A stretch of DNA of 64,000 nucleotides from assembly GCF_004125265.1 (NCBI RefSeq), contig NZ_RDTE01000003.1, positions 2,666,001 through 2,730,000 of the forward strand, written 5' to 3'. Made by a program: the position numbers and the translations under genes. Below the pieces are notes generated by a model. That model worked only from the letters and a program-made list of their open reading frames with translations. It was not told the DNA's origin and ran no database searches. The stretch comes from Streptomyces lydicus (GTDB taxonomy: Bacteria > Actinomycetota > Actinomycetes > Streptomycetales > Streptomycetaceae). Below, one piece after another: positions 1 through 8,874 of the stretch; position 1 is the stretch's first letter, and the number at the start of each line of letters is the position of its first letter.

Positions 1-340
1 GCACGGCGTCTCCGTCCTGTCCGGCGGCACCGACGTCCACCTCGTCCTCGTCGACCTGCGCGACAGCGAGCTGGACGGCCAGCAGGCCGAGGACCGCCTC
101 CACGAGGTCGGCATCACCGTCAACCGCAACGCGATCCCCAACGACCCGCGGCCGCCGATGGTGACCTCGGGCCTGCGCATCGGCACCCCGGCGCTGGCCA
201 CCCGCGGCTTCCAGGCCGAGGACTTCCGCGAGGTCGCCGACATCATCGCCGAGGCCCTCAAGCCCGCCTACGACGCCGAAGCCCTCAAGGCCCGCGTCAC
301 CGCGCTCGCGGAGAAGTTCCCGCTGTACCCGTCCCTGTGA
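1..340 (+). CDS. glyA: Serine hydroxymethyltransferase, C-terminal part (cut by window edge)
   Basis: The reading frame is open from base 2 to a TGA at 338-340 and covers the last ~112 residues. The visible part includes a [13 protein letters not shown] stretch, then VTVN-type RNAIPND and a [16 protein letters not shown] segment, all typical of the small C-terminal domain of GlyA. The enzyme is a PLP-dependent cytosolic enzyme interconverting serine and glycine while loading one-carbon units on tetrahydrofolate. The catalytic lysine and most of the PLP fold lie upstream of the window. The next gene on the same strand is a serine dehydratase, so both ends of serine metabolism sit together. Identification is firm; only the fragment is visible. 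Confidence 0.95.
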   Translation, partial: HGVSVLSGGTDVHLVLVDLRDSELDGQQAEDRLHEVGITVNRNAIPNDPRPPMVTSGLRIGTPALATRGFQAEDFREVADIIAEALKPAYDAEALKARVTALAEKFPLYPSL

Positions 341-884
341 CGCGACGCATGCACGGAGCCCGCGCCCGCCGGTGACCGGTGGGCGCGGCCCGTTTCTCCC
401 GCTCTTCGTACGAGTGCGGTGCCTGCGCTTTCCGCGGGCGCGGTGGTTGCCGGTGCAGGGAGGCTCGCTCGGTGCCCGCGCTTCACGCGAGCACGGTGTC
501 GCCGGGGCGGGCGGGTGAGGCATGCATGACCGGTGCGGTGGCGGGCAGCCGCCCTCTCACGGGAGGCGGATCCCGGCCGGGCCCCCGCATACGGGCCGGG
601 ACCGGGCACGACGGCGCTCGGCCGGGTGCGACCGGGTATGACCGGGCACGAGGGCACCCGCCTCCTCGACAGGCCGGACCGGCCGCTCATCACTACCCGT
701 TACCACCCGTTACCCGCGACGTCGCGCACCCGACAGCTTCCGTCCGACGGCACCCGGCCGGGTCCGCGTTACCCTCGACCAGCGGAGCAGAAACGTCCCC
801 TCTGCCCCATTGCTCCGTTACTCCATCGCTATACCGCTCCACCGCTCCACCGTCCATCACGAGCAGACAAGGGAGTCCGCCCCC
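341..884. other. glyA-sdaA intergenic region
   Basis: About 540 bases without a convincing gene. It holds the glyA hairpin, then low-complexity stretches (repeated ACCGGGCACGA-type, CCCGTTACC and CCGCTCCAC runs) and the sdaA ribosome site (AGGGAG at about 870-875). Open frames here have poor codon composition. I looked for a glycine-riboswitch-like tandem aptamer and did not see one. Confidence 0.6.
358..394 (+). terminator. Intrinsic terminator after glyA
   Basis: A GC-rich hairpin begins 18 bases after the glyA stop: CCGCGCCCGCCGG and its near-complement CCGGTGGGCGCGG flank a TGA loop, followed by a short T run (CGTTT). Placement directly behind glyA supports rho-independent termination. 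Confidence 0.6.
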
Positions 885-2270
885 GTGGCCATCTCCGTCT
901 TCGACCTCTTCTCCATCGGCATCGGCCCCTCCAGTTCCCACACCGTCGGCCCGATGCGCGCCGCCCGGATGTTCGTGGGACGCCTCAAGAAGGACGGTCT
1001 GCTCGCCCAGACGGCCACCGTGCGCGCCGAGCTGTTCGGCTCGCTGGGCGCCACCGGCCACGGCCACGGCACCCCCAAGGCCGTCCTCCTCGGCCTGGAA
1101 GGCCACTCCCCCCGCACCGTCGACGTCGAGTCCGCCGACGCCGAGGTCGAGCGCATCCGGCAGACCAAGCGGCTGCGGCTGATGGGCGCGGAGATAGGCG
1201 CCGCGCACGAGATCGACTTCGACGAGTCGGCCGAGCTGATCCTGCACCGGCGCCGGGCCCTGCCCTACCACGCCAACGGCATGACGCTCTTCGCCTACGA
1301 CGCCTCCGGCGCGCCCCTGCTGGAGAAGACGTACTACTCGGTGGGCGGCGGCTTCGTCGTCGACGAGGACGCGGTCGCCGGCGAAAACCCGATCGTGCCC
1401 GACGACACCGTCCTGACCCACCCCTTCCGTACCGGCGACGAACTGCTGCGGCTGTCCCGGCAGACCGGCCTGTCCATCTCCGCCCTGATGCTGGAGAACG
1501 AGAAGGCCTGGCGCACCGAGGAGGAGATCCGGGCCGGGCTGCTGGAGATCTGGCAGGTCATGCAGGCGTGTGTGACCCGCGGCATGTCCCGTGAGGGGAT
1601 CCTGCCCGGTGGTCTGAAGGTGCGGAGGCGGGCCGCCAACGCCGCCCGCGCCCTGCGCTCCGAGGGCGACGCGGCCGCCCGCGCGATGGAGTGGACCACC
1701 CTCTACGCGATGTCCGTCAACGAGGAGAACGCGGCCGGCGGCCGGGTGGTGACCGCCCCCACCAACGGCGCGGCCGGCATCATCCCCGCGGTCCTGCACT
1801 ACTACCTCAACTTCGTGCCCGGCGCCGACGAGGACGGCGTGGTCCGCTTCCTGCTGGCCGCCGGCGCGATCGGCATGCTCTTCAAGGAGAACGCCTCCAT
1901 CTCCGGCGCCGAGGTCGGCTGCCAGGGCGAGGTCGGCTCCGCCTGCTCGATGGCCGCCGGCGGCCTGGCCGAGGTCCTGGGCGGCTCGCCCGAGCAGGTC
2001 GAGAACGCCGCCGAGATCGGCATGGAGCACAACCTGGGCCTGACCTGCGACCCCGTCGGCGGCCTCGTCCAGATCCCGTGCATCGAGCGCAACGGCATGG
2101 CCGCCGTCAAGGCCGTCACCGCCGCCCGCATGGCCCTGCGCGGCGACGGCCGCCACCATGTCTCCCTCGACAAGGTCATCAAGACCATGAAGGACACCGG
2201 CGCCGACATGAGCGTCAAGTACAAGGAGACGGCGCGCGGCGGGCTGGCCGTCAACATCATCGAGTGCTGA
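885..2270 (+). CDS. sdaA: L-serine ammonia-lyase, iron-sulfur dependent, single chain
   Basis: 461 residues, the usual length for one-chain bacterial L-serine dehydratases that deaminate serine to pyruvate and ammonia with a [4Fe-4S] cluster. The N-terminal beta domain carries the SSSHTVGPM signature near residue 17. The C-terminal alpha domain carries cysteines at about 346, 388 and 399, whose 42- and 11-residue spacing matches the cluster ligands known in the family. The GTG start at 885 has AGGGAG about ten bases upstream; the in-frame ATG at 810 would add a low-complexity segment with no ribosome site. It follows glyA but is separated by a terminator, so it probably has its own promoter. 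Confidence 0.95.
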   Translation: MAISVFDLFSIGIGPSSSHTVGPMRAARMFVGRLKKDGLLAQTATVRAELFGSLGATGHGHGTPKAVLLGLEGHSPRTVDVESADAEVERIRQTKRLRLMGAEIGAAHEIDFDESAELILHRRRALPYHANGMTLFAYDASGAPLLEKTYYSVGGGFVVDEDAVAGENPIVPDDTVLTHPFRTGDELLRLSRQTGLSISALMLENEKAWRTEEEIRAGLLEIWQVMQACVTRGMSREGILPGGLKVRRRAANAARALRSEGDAAARAMEWTTLYAMSVNEENAAGGRVVTAPTNGAAGIIPAVLHYYLNFVPGADEDGVVRFLLAAGAIGMLFKENASISGAEVGCQGEVGSACSMAAGGLAEVLGGSPEQVENAAEIGMEHNLGLTCDPVGGLVQIPCIERNGMAAVKAVTAARMALRGDGRHHVSLDKVIKTMKDTGADMSVKYKETARGGLAVNIIEC

Positions 2271-2324
2271 TCGCCGGCCTGGAGGCGCCCACCGGCGCAT
2301 TCTCCGTACTTCACCCGGCTCGTC

Positions 2325-3752
2325 TCAGGCCCGGGCGAGCCATCGGCGGCGCTCCGCGTCGGTGACGGTGCGGTGATGGTGGTCGAGTTCCAGCTGGGCG
2401 AGGTGGGCGTAGTGCTCGACCACGTCGGCGCCGAGCGCTTCCCGCACGGTGGGGCTGTGCCGGAAGGCGATCATCGCCTGGTGGAGGGTCCTCGGCAGGG
2501 GTGTGGTTCCTTCGCGGTACGCGTCGGCCGTCTCGGCGGGGCCGGGTTCGAGTCCCTGCTCGATCCCGTGGTTGATCGCCGCGACGGCGGCGGTCAGTGC
2601 GAGGTAGGGGTTGGCGTCCGCCCCGGGGACGCGGACCTCCAGTCGCCGGCCGTCCCCGTGGCCGACGACGCGGACGGCGCAGGTGCGGTTGTCGTGGCCC
2701 CAGCTGGCCGTGGTGGGCGCGAAAGAGCCGGGCGCGTACCGCTTGTAGGAGTTGATGTTCGGTGCGTAGAGCACGCCCAGCTGCGGGAGGACGTCGAGAA
2801 GCCCCGCGATGGCGTGCCGGGCGGGCGCGGAGAGGGTGCCATCGGGGCCGCTCATCCCGCTGACGTCGTCTCTCCACAGCGAGAGGTGCAGATGCAGTCC
2901 GCTGCCGACCCCGGTCTCCGGCGCTGCCATGAAGGTGGGGGCCAGGCCGGCCCGGCTGCCGATGGTGCGCACCGCGTGCTTGAAGGCCAGGTGCCCGTCG
3001 CAGGCGGCCAGCGCCTCGCCATAGGGAAAGGTGACCTCCACCTGTCCGGGCGCGCTTTCCGTCTTGACCGCTTCCACGGGAAGTCCGGCGCCGGCGAGTG
3101 CGGTCTGCAGCCGGCGGAAGAAACGGTCCGCGCCGGGGGGATGGTCCAGGGCGTAGTCCAGGTTCTCGCCCGTCAGTGGCCGCAGGCCCTGGTAGCCGGT
3201 TTCGGCGGCCTGTTCGTAGGTGCCCCGGTAGACCACGAACTCGGTCTCCAGCCCCGCCATGACGTCCAGCCCGTGGCGGGCCAGGCGGGCCAGCTGCCTG
3301 CGCAGCATCCGGCGCGGGGCCACCTCGACCGGGGCACCGTCGTGGTCGAGGGCGTCGCCCAGGACCAGGACACTCCTCGGCATCCACGGGGTGAGGCGCA
3401 GGGTCTCGATCGCCGGGGCGACCCTCAGGTCCTGGTAGCCGGTGGCCCACGAGGTGAGCGCGAAGCCGTCCGCGGGGGTCATGTCGACGTCGGTGGCCAG
3501 CACGTAGGCGCACATGTCGGCGTCGCCGGCGGCGAGGCGGTCGAGGAAGTGCTGCGCGCCGTAGCGCTTGCCCTTCAGCCGGCCCTGCAGGTCCGGGAGG
3601 GCCAGCAGCACGGTGTCGATCCGCCCCGCGGCGACCTGCTCGCGCAGCTGGTCGACCGTGAGCCGGCCGACGGCGGGGCGGGGCTCGCGTTGCCTCGAAG
3701 GTGTGGCGGGGCGGGCGTCGTCCCGGCCGTCGGAGGTGGCGGGGCGGTTCAT
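2325..3752 (-). CDS. Glutamine synthetase-like gamma-glutamyl amine ligase (GlnA3/GlnA4/PuuA type)
   Basis: 475 residues of the glutamine synthetase fold. Visible catalytic landmarks are the ETE metal ligands (LETEFVVY), the ESAPGQVE pair, the GSGLHLHLSL histidine, the NSYKRYAPGSFAP loop, NRTCAVRV and the ExR of LEVRVPGADANPYLA. The NSYKRY loop and the absence of the adenylylation segment are more like ligases that join glutamate to polyamines or ethanolamine than like GlnA1. Its ATG overlaps the stop of the upstream permease by four bases with GGAG just before it, so the two are translationally coupled. The neighbour suggests uptake followed by gamma-glutamylation of an amine. The exact amine cannot be read from the sequence. 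Confidence 0.85.
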   Translation of the reverse strand: MNRPATSDGRDDARPATPSRQREPRPAVGRLTVDQLREQVAAGRIDTVLLALPDLQGRLKGKRYGAQHFLDRLAAGDADMCAYVLATDVDMTPADGFALTSWATGYQDLRVAPAIETLRLTPWMPRSVLVLGDALDHDGAPVEVAPRRMLRRQLARLARHGLDVMAGLETEFVVYRGTYEQAAETGYQGLRPLTGENLDYALDHPPGADRFFRRLQTALAGAGLPVEAVKTESAPGQVEVTFPYGEALAACDGHLAFKHAVRTIGSRAGLAPTFMAAPETGVGSGLHLHLSLWRDDVSGMSGPDGTLSAPARHAIAGLLDVLPQLGVLYAPNINSYKRYAPGSFAPTTASWGHDNRTCAVRVVGHGDGRRLEVRVPGADANPYLALTAAVAAINHGIEQGLEPGPAETADAYREGTTPLPRTLHQAMIAFRHSPTVREALGADVVEHYAHLAQLELDHHHRTVTDAERRRWLARA

Positions 3753-5269
3753 ACGATCTCCTGGTCGAAGCAGTCCATGGAGCGGTCGGTGTGGTGGGCC
3801 GGTACGTCATAGCTGCGCCGGCCCGCGATCCGCCACCAGATCCAGGCCAGTGACAGCACCGCGATCAGTGCGACAGGGGCGTAGTTGAACGAGTCGACGG
3901 TCACCGGCCCGGTCTGCGGCAGGCAGAAGAGCACGGTCACGAACGCCACCCAGGCGACGGCGACGCCGCCGACCATCACCCCCCAGCGGCCCAGGTTCCA
4001 GGGCCCGGGCAGGAACCGGTTGCGGTGCTTGATGCGCAAGTAGATGGGGATGGCGTAGGCGGGGGTGATGCCGATGACGTTGATGCTGGTGATCGCCGCG
4101 TACGCGGTCGGGCTGTACAGGCTCGGCACGGCGAGCAGGGCTGCGGCCGCGACCGCCAGCCAGACGGCGTTGCGCGGGGTGCCGGTACGCAGGTGCACTC
4201 TCCGCCACAGGCCCGATCCCGGCAGCGCGCCGTCCCGGCTGAAGGCGAACACCATCCGGGACGCCGCGGCGGTCTCCGCGTTCCCGCAGAACAGCTGGGC
4301 GACGATGACCACGAGCAGCAGCGCCTTGGCGCCGGCCGGACCGAGAGCGTCCAGGAAGATCTGGGCGGGCGGAACTCCGGTGGCGGTGGCCCGGGTTGCC
4401 GCGTAGTCCTGGATGGCGAACGTGAGCCCGGCCAGCAGGACGAAGCCGGCCACCCACGACCATCCGATCGCCCGCATGATGCCGCGGGACGCGGACACCT
4501 GGGCGTTGGTGGTCTCCTCCGACAGGTGAGCGGAGGCGTCGTAGCCGCAGAAAGTGTACTGCGCGAGCAGCAGACCGATCAGCACGACGTAGAGCGAGGA
4601 GGACCAGCCGGTGTGGTTGACGAACTCGCCGAAGACGAAGCCGGCGTCCTGGTGGTGTGCGGGCACGAGGGCCAGGGCGCCGACGATCACGGCGACTCCG
4701 GCGAGGTGCCACCAGACGCTGATGCTGTTGAGGATGCTGACCAGACGGACTCCGAACAGGTTCAGCCCGGCGTGCAGGGCGAGGATGACCAGGTAGATCG
4801 CCATGGTCTTGCCCTCGGTCGGCTCGAAGCCGAACTGGAGGTTCAAGAAGGCGCCGGTGAACAGCGCGGCCCCGTAGTCGATGCCGGCGATCGCCCCGAG
4901 CAGCCCGAGCAGATTCAGCCAGCCGGTGTACCAGCCCCACTTCCGGCCGCCGAGTTGCTCGGCCTGGAAGTACAGCGCCCCGGAGGTCGGATACGCGGAG
5001 GTGACCTCGGCAAGGCCGGCACCGACGAACATCACCATGACGCCGACCGCGAGCCAGCCCCACATCATGACGGCCGGGCCGCCGGTGGTCAGGCCGAAGC
5101 CGTACAGGGTCATGCACCCGGACAGCACGGAAATCACCGAGAAGCTGATGGCGAAGTTGCCGAAGGAGCCCATCCGGCGCGTCAGCACCGGTTCGTAACC
5201 GAGTTCACGCAGGTAGGCGTCGTCGGAACGGGTTCGAGCGGTATGGCGGGAGGGTTTTGAGCGGAACAC
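3749..5269 (-). CDS. APC-family amino acid/amine permease
   Basis: About 506 residues with roughly twelve hydrophobic membrane segments starting near residue 30 (FGNFAISFSVISVLSG). The SGAL and EEttNAQVSASRGI-type motifs are typical of APC amino acid/GABA/ethanolamine permeases. The GTG at 5269 is chosen because GGAG lies five bases upstream; longer in-frame starts read into the 3' end of the next gene. It is the first gene of a two-gene unit with the glutamine-synthetase-like ligase (ATGA overlap), so it probably imports that ligase's amine or amino acid substrate. Substrate is not determinable from sequence alone. Confidence 0.85.
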   Translation of the reverse strand: MFRSKPSRHTARTRSDDAYLRELGYEPVLTRRMGSFGNFAISFSVISVLSGCMTLYGFGLTTGGPAVMMWGWLAVGVMVMFVGAGLAEVTSAYPTSGALYFQAEQLGGRKWGWYTGWLNLLGLLGAIAGIDYGAALFTGAFLNLQFGFEPTEGKTMAIYLVILALHAGLNLFGVRLVSILNSISVWWHLAGVAVIVGALALVPAHHQDAGFVFGEFVNHTGWSSSLYVVLIGLLLAQYTFCGYDASAHLSEETTNAQVSASRGIMRAIGWSWVAGFVLLAGLTFAIQDYAATRATATGVPPAQIFLDALGPAGAKALLLVVIVAQLFCGNAETAAASRMVFAFSRDGALPGSGLWRRVHLRTGTPRNAVWLAVAAAALLAVPSLYSPTAYAAITSINVIGITPAYAIPIYLRIKHRNRFLPGPWNLGRWGVMVGGVAVAWVAFVTVLFCLPQTGPVTVDSFNYAPVALIAVLSLAWIWWRIAGRRSYDVPAHHTDRSMDCFDQEIV

Positions 5270-5322
5270 GGAAACTCCGGATGAGGGGGGTGAATTCAAG
5301 AACTGACGAACGCCGAACGGAT

Positions 5323-6366
5323 TCATGCCAAGTGGCCGTTGCGACCGGCAGGTGGTGAGTGGGGGGCTGAGGGAGGGGTGTGGCTGTGCGCGTATGCCAG
5401 CGACTCCCTGCGGGCCCGGAGCATCAGGGCCTGGCCGCCGTCGGGCCCGGGGGGCCTTTCTTCGAGCGAGTCCCACGGCTCACGTGTCGCATAGGGCTCC
5501 ATCGCGGTGAACACCGCGGCCGCTTCCAGGAATTGGTGGCTCGCCCACAGGGCGTAGGCCAGGTAGCTCATGTCGGTCACCGACCGCATCGCGGGTTCCG
5601 CCTTCTGGAACCAGCCGCGAAAAGCGTCGAGCGCATACGTGCGCATCGGCTCCTCGGCCCACTGCCGCCGCCACAGGGGATGAACCTTTCCCTCGGCTCT
5701 GTACAAGCGGCACTGCTCGATCTTGGCGTAGGCGGGCAGAAGCAGCATGGGCGTGCCGACCGGTGCCCAGGACGCCACCCAGCGCCCGAAGTCGAAGACG
5801 GAGGCGAGCTGCGCCGAGCGCGAAACCGCCCGGGAGAGCAGGAACTGCAGTATCCGGTGATACGCCTCGCGGTTGCACGGGTCGCGGCGGCCCACCTCGT
5901 CCAGCAGACCCCACGGCCCCGGCGGCAACATCGGCTCCACGGGCCGCACGCAGTGCTCCGGACGGCGTTGGTGCACGTCGATCTGGGCGAGCGCCAGCAG
6001 ACACACCCACGGGACCGGATCCTGCGGAGCGCGCTGTGTGGCCATCTGAGCAGCGTGCCGGGCCCGGTTCTCGTATGCGGCGACCCCGGTGTGCTGTTGG
6101 CGGTGGGCCCGCAGGGCTCTCTCCACCAACACCCGTGCGCGCATCATCTGGGGGTCATAGCTGTCCGGCTCCTCGGCCAGCCACACGTCCACCACATCAG
6201 TGGCTGCGGCAGCGACCGCCAAGACCTGCGTGCGCGAAGTCCTCAGCCCTCGTGAACCGGTGGCGCTCAGCAGATTCCGGGCGGCCCTCCACCGGCCCGC
6301 CCGGAGTTCGACCATGGCCACGCGGAGGTCGTCGTCACTCCCGGCCGGGTGATACACCGGGCGCAT
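5323..6366 (-). CDS. Conserved hypothetical protein, probably helical-repeat fold
   Basis: 347 residues, soluble, rich in Ala, Arg and Trp, with no signal peptide or membrane segment. Recurring amphipathic helices (RAARNLLSATG, RARVLVERALRAH, ALDAFRGWFQKAEP, YALWASHQFLEAAAVF) suggest a TPR-like or other all-helical scaffold. I do not recognise a named family. It lies about 53 bases upstream of the permease on the same strand and could be cotranscribed, although an amine-metabolism role is only guilt by association. Coding composition is good over the whole length and the start is the first ATG of the frame. Confidence 0.7.
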   Translation of the reverse strand: MRPVYHPAGSDDDLRVAMVELRAGRWRAARNLLSATGSRGLRTSRTQVLAVAAAATDVVDVWLAEEPDSYDPQMMRARVLVERALRAHRQQHTGVAAYENRARHAAQMATQRAPQDPVPWVCLLALAQIDVHQRRPEHCVRPVEPMLPPGPWGLLDEVGRRDPCNREAYHRILQFLLSRAVSRSAQLASVFDFGRWVASWAPVGTPMLLLPAYAKIEQCRLYRAEGKVHPLWRRQWAEEPMRTYALDAFRGWFQKAEPAMRSVTDMSYLAYALWASHQFLEAAAVFTAMEPYATREPWDSLEERPPGPDGGQALMLRARRESLAYAHSHTPPSAPHSPPAGRNGHLA

Positions 6367-6546
6367 CAGGTCGTGTCACACGAGGCGGAGGTTCTGCGGC
6401 CGGAGGCTGGGCTTGATAACGGCTTCATCGTTTTCTCGCAAGGGTGGTGATCGGGTGAAGAAGGGTGCCCGGGCACGGCCCTGAACGTCCGCGCACGGTG
6501 TCCCAGTCCGTCCCGGACGGTCTCGGTGTGTCAGGGCGCCGTCGGC

Positions 6547-6708
6547 CTACAGGCGAAGGCTGCTGATTCCCGCCATCACGGCCCCTGTGGACCGGCTGAC
6601 GCCGGGAGCGAGCGGGGTGCCCTGATGAACATAGGAGCCCAGCAGGAACGCCGCCATGACATGGCCGATTTTGAGCGCACTCTGGCGGACGAACAGGCAC
6701 TCGATCAC
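6547..6708 (-). CDS. Possible very small membrane protein
   Basis: A 53-residue frame starting at GTG with about 80 percent GC in third positions. It reads as one hydrophobic helix (HVMAAFLLGSYV) followed by QGTPLAPGV and a second weakly hydrophobic stretch. Streptomyces genomes encode many unexplained short proteins of this helix-plus-TPLAP style, which I recall but could not check. There is no convincing ribosome site, so the gene would be leaderless or start at the internal ATG. The rest of the 6367-6795 gap shows no other gene. Confidence 0.3.
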   Translation of the reverse strand: MIECLFVRQSALKIGHVMAAFLLGSYVHQGTPLAPGVSRSTGAVMAGISSLRL

Positions 6709-6795
6709 GGTCAAAACGGCGGACGGCAAGAAAAGCGGTCCCACGGCGGCACGGCCTCGCAGCTGTCACACCGTCCGGGTCCGGCTGTCTGCCGG

Positions 6796-7104
6796 CTATC
6801 TGCCGATCTCCCAGGCGAAGGGCGGGAGTTCGCGGGCGCGGGAGTAGATGTCCAGGGCCTGGCTCGTGGGCACGAAGGGGTGGACCCGGGCGCCTTCGAG
6901 GCCGGCCAGCAGGCGGGCGCAGTGGTGGACGCAGCCGGCGACCTCCCGGCCCTGGCGGTCGACGATGGTGGCGGCATCCCGGGAGCCCTCACACGGGGTG
7001 GGGTCCTTGGCTGCGGCGGCCGGGCAGCGGCCGGGCAGGGCGCCGGACGCGGCGGTCCGGTCGGCCGGCCGGCGCGGCGGGAGGGCGTCGAGTGGCTGGT
7101 TCAT
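6796..7104 (-). CDS. Small hypothetical protein with paired cysteines
   Basis: 102 residues with an AGGGGG ribosome site about ten bases before the ATG. The centre reads IVDRQGREVAGCVHHCARLLAGLEG, with a CVHHC motif that could bind metal, and the end reads LPPFAWE. The CxxxC-with-histidines arrangement and the length resemble small uncharacterised Streptomyces proteins, often encoded near regulatory genes. No function can be assigned. It stands alone between gaps on both sides and is transcribed away from the PAP2 genes' start. Confidence 0.6.
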   Translation of the reverse strand: MNQPLDALPPRRPADRTAASGALPGRCPAAAAKDPTPCEGSRDAATIVDRQGREVAGCVHHCARLLAGLEGARVHPFVPTSQALDIYSRARELPPFAWEIGR

Positions 7105-7268
7105 GGGTGGGTCCCCCTGGCGGTGCGGTGGTACGTGCCCTGAGCGGCGCCGTGGCGGAATCGCTTTTGCCGTTCCGGCGCCCAGGACAGTGCTGCTCGG
7201 GGCGGGACGCGTCCATGCCGCCTTGGGGAAGATCTGGTCCGATCGTCAGCTATTCATGGGAATGTGCG

Positions 7269-8051
7269 CTATGGGGCGCCTTTGCCGGTCGGGGGCGGGC
7301 CGGTCCGGGCCGGTCCGGCGGGGCAGGCGGGGCAGGCGGGGCAGGCGGGGCAGGCGAAGGGGTCGAGGAACAGTGCGAGGGCGAGCAGGGTGGCCGCCAG
7401 CAGCCAGCCGGCCAGGACGTCGCCCGGCCAGTGGACGCTCAGATAGACCCGGGTGAGGCCGACTCCGGCGGCCCAGAGGGCCAGCACCGCGCACCAGGTG
7501 CGGGCCGCGGCGGGGCGGGTGCGCCGGGCGATGCCCCAGGCCAGGATTCCGGCTGCCAGCGCCGAGGTGGTGGCGTGGCCGGAGGGGAACGCGTAGCCGG
7601 AGGCGTGCGCGGCCCAGTCCACGGCCGGCGGGCGGGGGCGAGCGAGCAGTTCCATCAGGCCGTAACGGATCGCCTGGCCGACGGCGAGGACGGCGACGGC
7701 ACAGATCACCGCGCGCAGCCGGCCCGCCGTACCGCGACCGGCCAGCAGGCCGGCGAGCACCGCCAGCAGATAGGGAACCGGTCCGCTGCCGGTGGCGGTC
7801 AGCGCGCGGGCCAGGGAGCGCAGCGGCTCGCCGTGGTGAGCCGTGGACCAGTGGAGGGCGGCCCGTTCGGGGGCGAGTGGGGCTCCGTGCCGCAGGGACA
7901 CGGTGAGGGCCACGGCGGCGAAGAGCGCGGCGCAGACCGCGGCGAAGGTCAGGAGCCGGGCGGTGGCGGGGCGCCGCCATGGCGTGGGGTGCGGGTCGGG
8001 GGCGGGCGCGGGGTCCCGCTCCCCTCCCGGTTCCCGTTCCGACGCCGTCAC
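7269..8051 (-). CDS. PAP2-superfamily phosphatase, integral membrane (distal of pair)
   Basis: 260 residues with an N-terminal charged segment and about six membrane helices. The lipid phosphatase motifs are PSGH (YAFPSGHATTSA) and a TRVYLSVHWPGD version of SRx5Hx3D; the first motif is weakened to LLARPRPP. The family dephosphorylates lipid phosphates such as phosphatidate or undecaprenyl pyrophosphate on the outer face of the membrane. The GTG start overlaps the stop of the next PAP2 gene (GTGA), so the pair is coupled. The C terminus ends in four CPA repeats (FACPACPACPACPAGP) produced by a nine-base tandem repeat, an unusual cysteine-rich tail. Confidence 0.85.
   Translation of the reverse strand: MTASEREPGGERDPAPAPDPHPTPWRRPATARLLTFAAVCAALFAAVALTVSLRHGAPLAPERAALHWSTAHHGEPLRSLARALTATGSGPVPYLLAVLAGLLAGRGTAGRLRAVICAVAVLAVGQAIRYGLMELLARPRPPAVDWAAHASGYAFPSGHATTSALAAGILAWGIARRTRPAAARTWCAVLALWAAGVGLTRVYLSVHWPGDVLAGWLLAATLLALALFLDPFACPACPACPACPAGPARTGPPPTGKGAP
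7318..7353. repeat. Nine-base tandem repeat coding a Cys-Pro tail
   Basis: Four perfect head-to-tail copies of GCGGGGCAG. On the minus strand they encode the CPA units at the end of the PAP2 protein. Copy number could vary by slippage, adding or removing cysteines. Confidence 0.85.
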
Positions 8052-8653
8052 CGCGCGGCCACCAGGGGGCGCAGCCGGGTGGCGCGGATCCGGTCGACGG
8101 CGGGGGCCGCGCGGCGGGCGAGGGGGGTGAGCAGGCGGGCCACTAGGGCGCCGGCGATCAGGCCGGCGGCGACGTCGTGCGGGTAGTGCGCGCCGACCCA
8201 GACGCGTGAGGCCGCCATCAGGAGCGCGGCCGGTACGGCGATCCGGCCCAGTTGCCGGTCGCACAGCAGCAGGGCGACCGCGGCCGCGGCGGCGATGGCG
8301 GAGTGGTTGCTGGGGAAGGACCAGTCGCCGGGGCCGGGACAGGCCTCGACGGTGGCGGTGTGGAGTGTCCGGCAGGGCCGCTGTTCGTCGAAGAGCATCT
8401 TGACGAGGTCGTTGACGAGGAAGGCGGCGACCACGACGAGTGGCGTGGCCAGTGCCAGCGCCATGGCACCGGAGGCACCGCTTCTGGCGCGCCACCAGCC
8501 GATCAGCATCAGGGCGGCGAAGAGGGCGAGGCCGTAGTCGGTCCAGTAGGAGAGGAGGGTGTTCAGGGCGGGCGGGGCGTGCTGGGCGAGGTAGACGATC
8601 CGGGTGTACGGGCCGCCGTCGATCGAGGCTCCCCCGAAGGCGAGGTGGGTCAC
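8048..8653 (-). CDS. PAP2-superfamily phosphatase, integral membrane (proximal of pair)
   Basis: 201 residues, GTG start with GGAG seven bases upstream. All three PAP2 motifs are visible: VKMLFDEQRP (KX6RP), SFPSNHS (PSGH position with Asn) and ASRVWVGAHYPHD (SRx5Hx3D). Five to six membrane helices. The motif set is closer to undecaprenyl-pyrophosphate phosphatases than that of its downstream partner. It overlaps the next gene by four bases and is preceded by a repeat-filled 200-base gap after dedA, so it may be the first gene of its own two-gene unit. A role in lipid-carrier recycling or lipid turnover is inferred from family only. Confidence 0.88.
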   Translation of the reverse strand: MTHLAFGGASIDGGPYTRIVYLAQHAPPALNTLLSYWTDYGLALFAALMLIGWWRARSGASGAMALALATPLVVVAAFLVNDLVKMLFDEQRPCRTLHTATVEACPGPGDWSFPSNHSAIAAAAAVALLLCDRQLGRIAVPAALLMAASRVWVGAHYPHDVAAGLIAGALVARLLTPLARRAAPAVDRIRATRLRPLVAAR

Positions 8654-8666
8654 GGGGTTCTCCTTG

Positions 8667-8741
8667 GCGGCTCGGTGCTCTGCGGCTCGGTACTCGGCGG
8701 CGCGGCACTCGGCGACTCGGCGCCTTGCGGCTCGGCGCGAA
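8667..8741. repeat. 15-bp imperfect tandem repeat, five units
   Basis: Five head-to-tail units related to GCGGCTCGGTACTCG between the PAP2 gene and dedA. On the minus strand one frame would read (R/E)AAE-type pentapeptides joined in frame to the PAP2 start, but the good ribosome site at the GTG argues it is untranslated leader. Confidence 0.75.
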
Positions 8742-8790
8742 GGGCGCCGGACGGGGGACGGGTGAGGCGGGAGGGGACGGGGTGACGCGG

Positions 8791-8874
8791 CGTGGTTCAC
8801 GCGGCGTGCGGCGTAGTTCGGGCGCCGTGGGGCGTGGTTCAGGCGCCCTGGGGCTTGGTTCAGGCGTCCGGCGG
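8791..8874. repeat. 21-bp imperfect tandem repeat, four units
   Basis: Four contiguous 21-base units related to CGTGGTTCAGGCGCCGTGGGG, at 8791, 8812, 8833 and 8854. The last overlaps the stop codon of the DedA gene. Together with the 15-bp array it fills most of the gap before the PAP2 pair. Confidence 0.8.

Noticed and set aside
341..884. Possible glycine riboswitch between glyA and sdaA
   Set aside because: No tandem aptamer-like conserved core was found; the region is low-complexity apart from the terminator.
6425..6769. A 114-residue minus-strand open frame
   Set aside because: Arg/Pro-rich composition and no start signal; the overlapping 53-residue membrane frame has better codon use.
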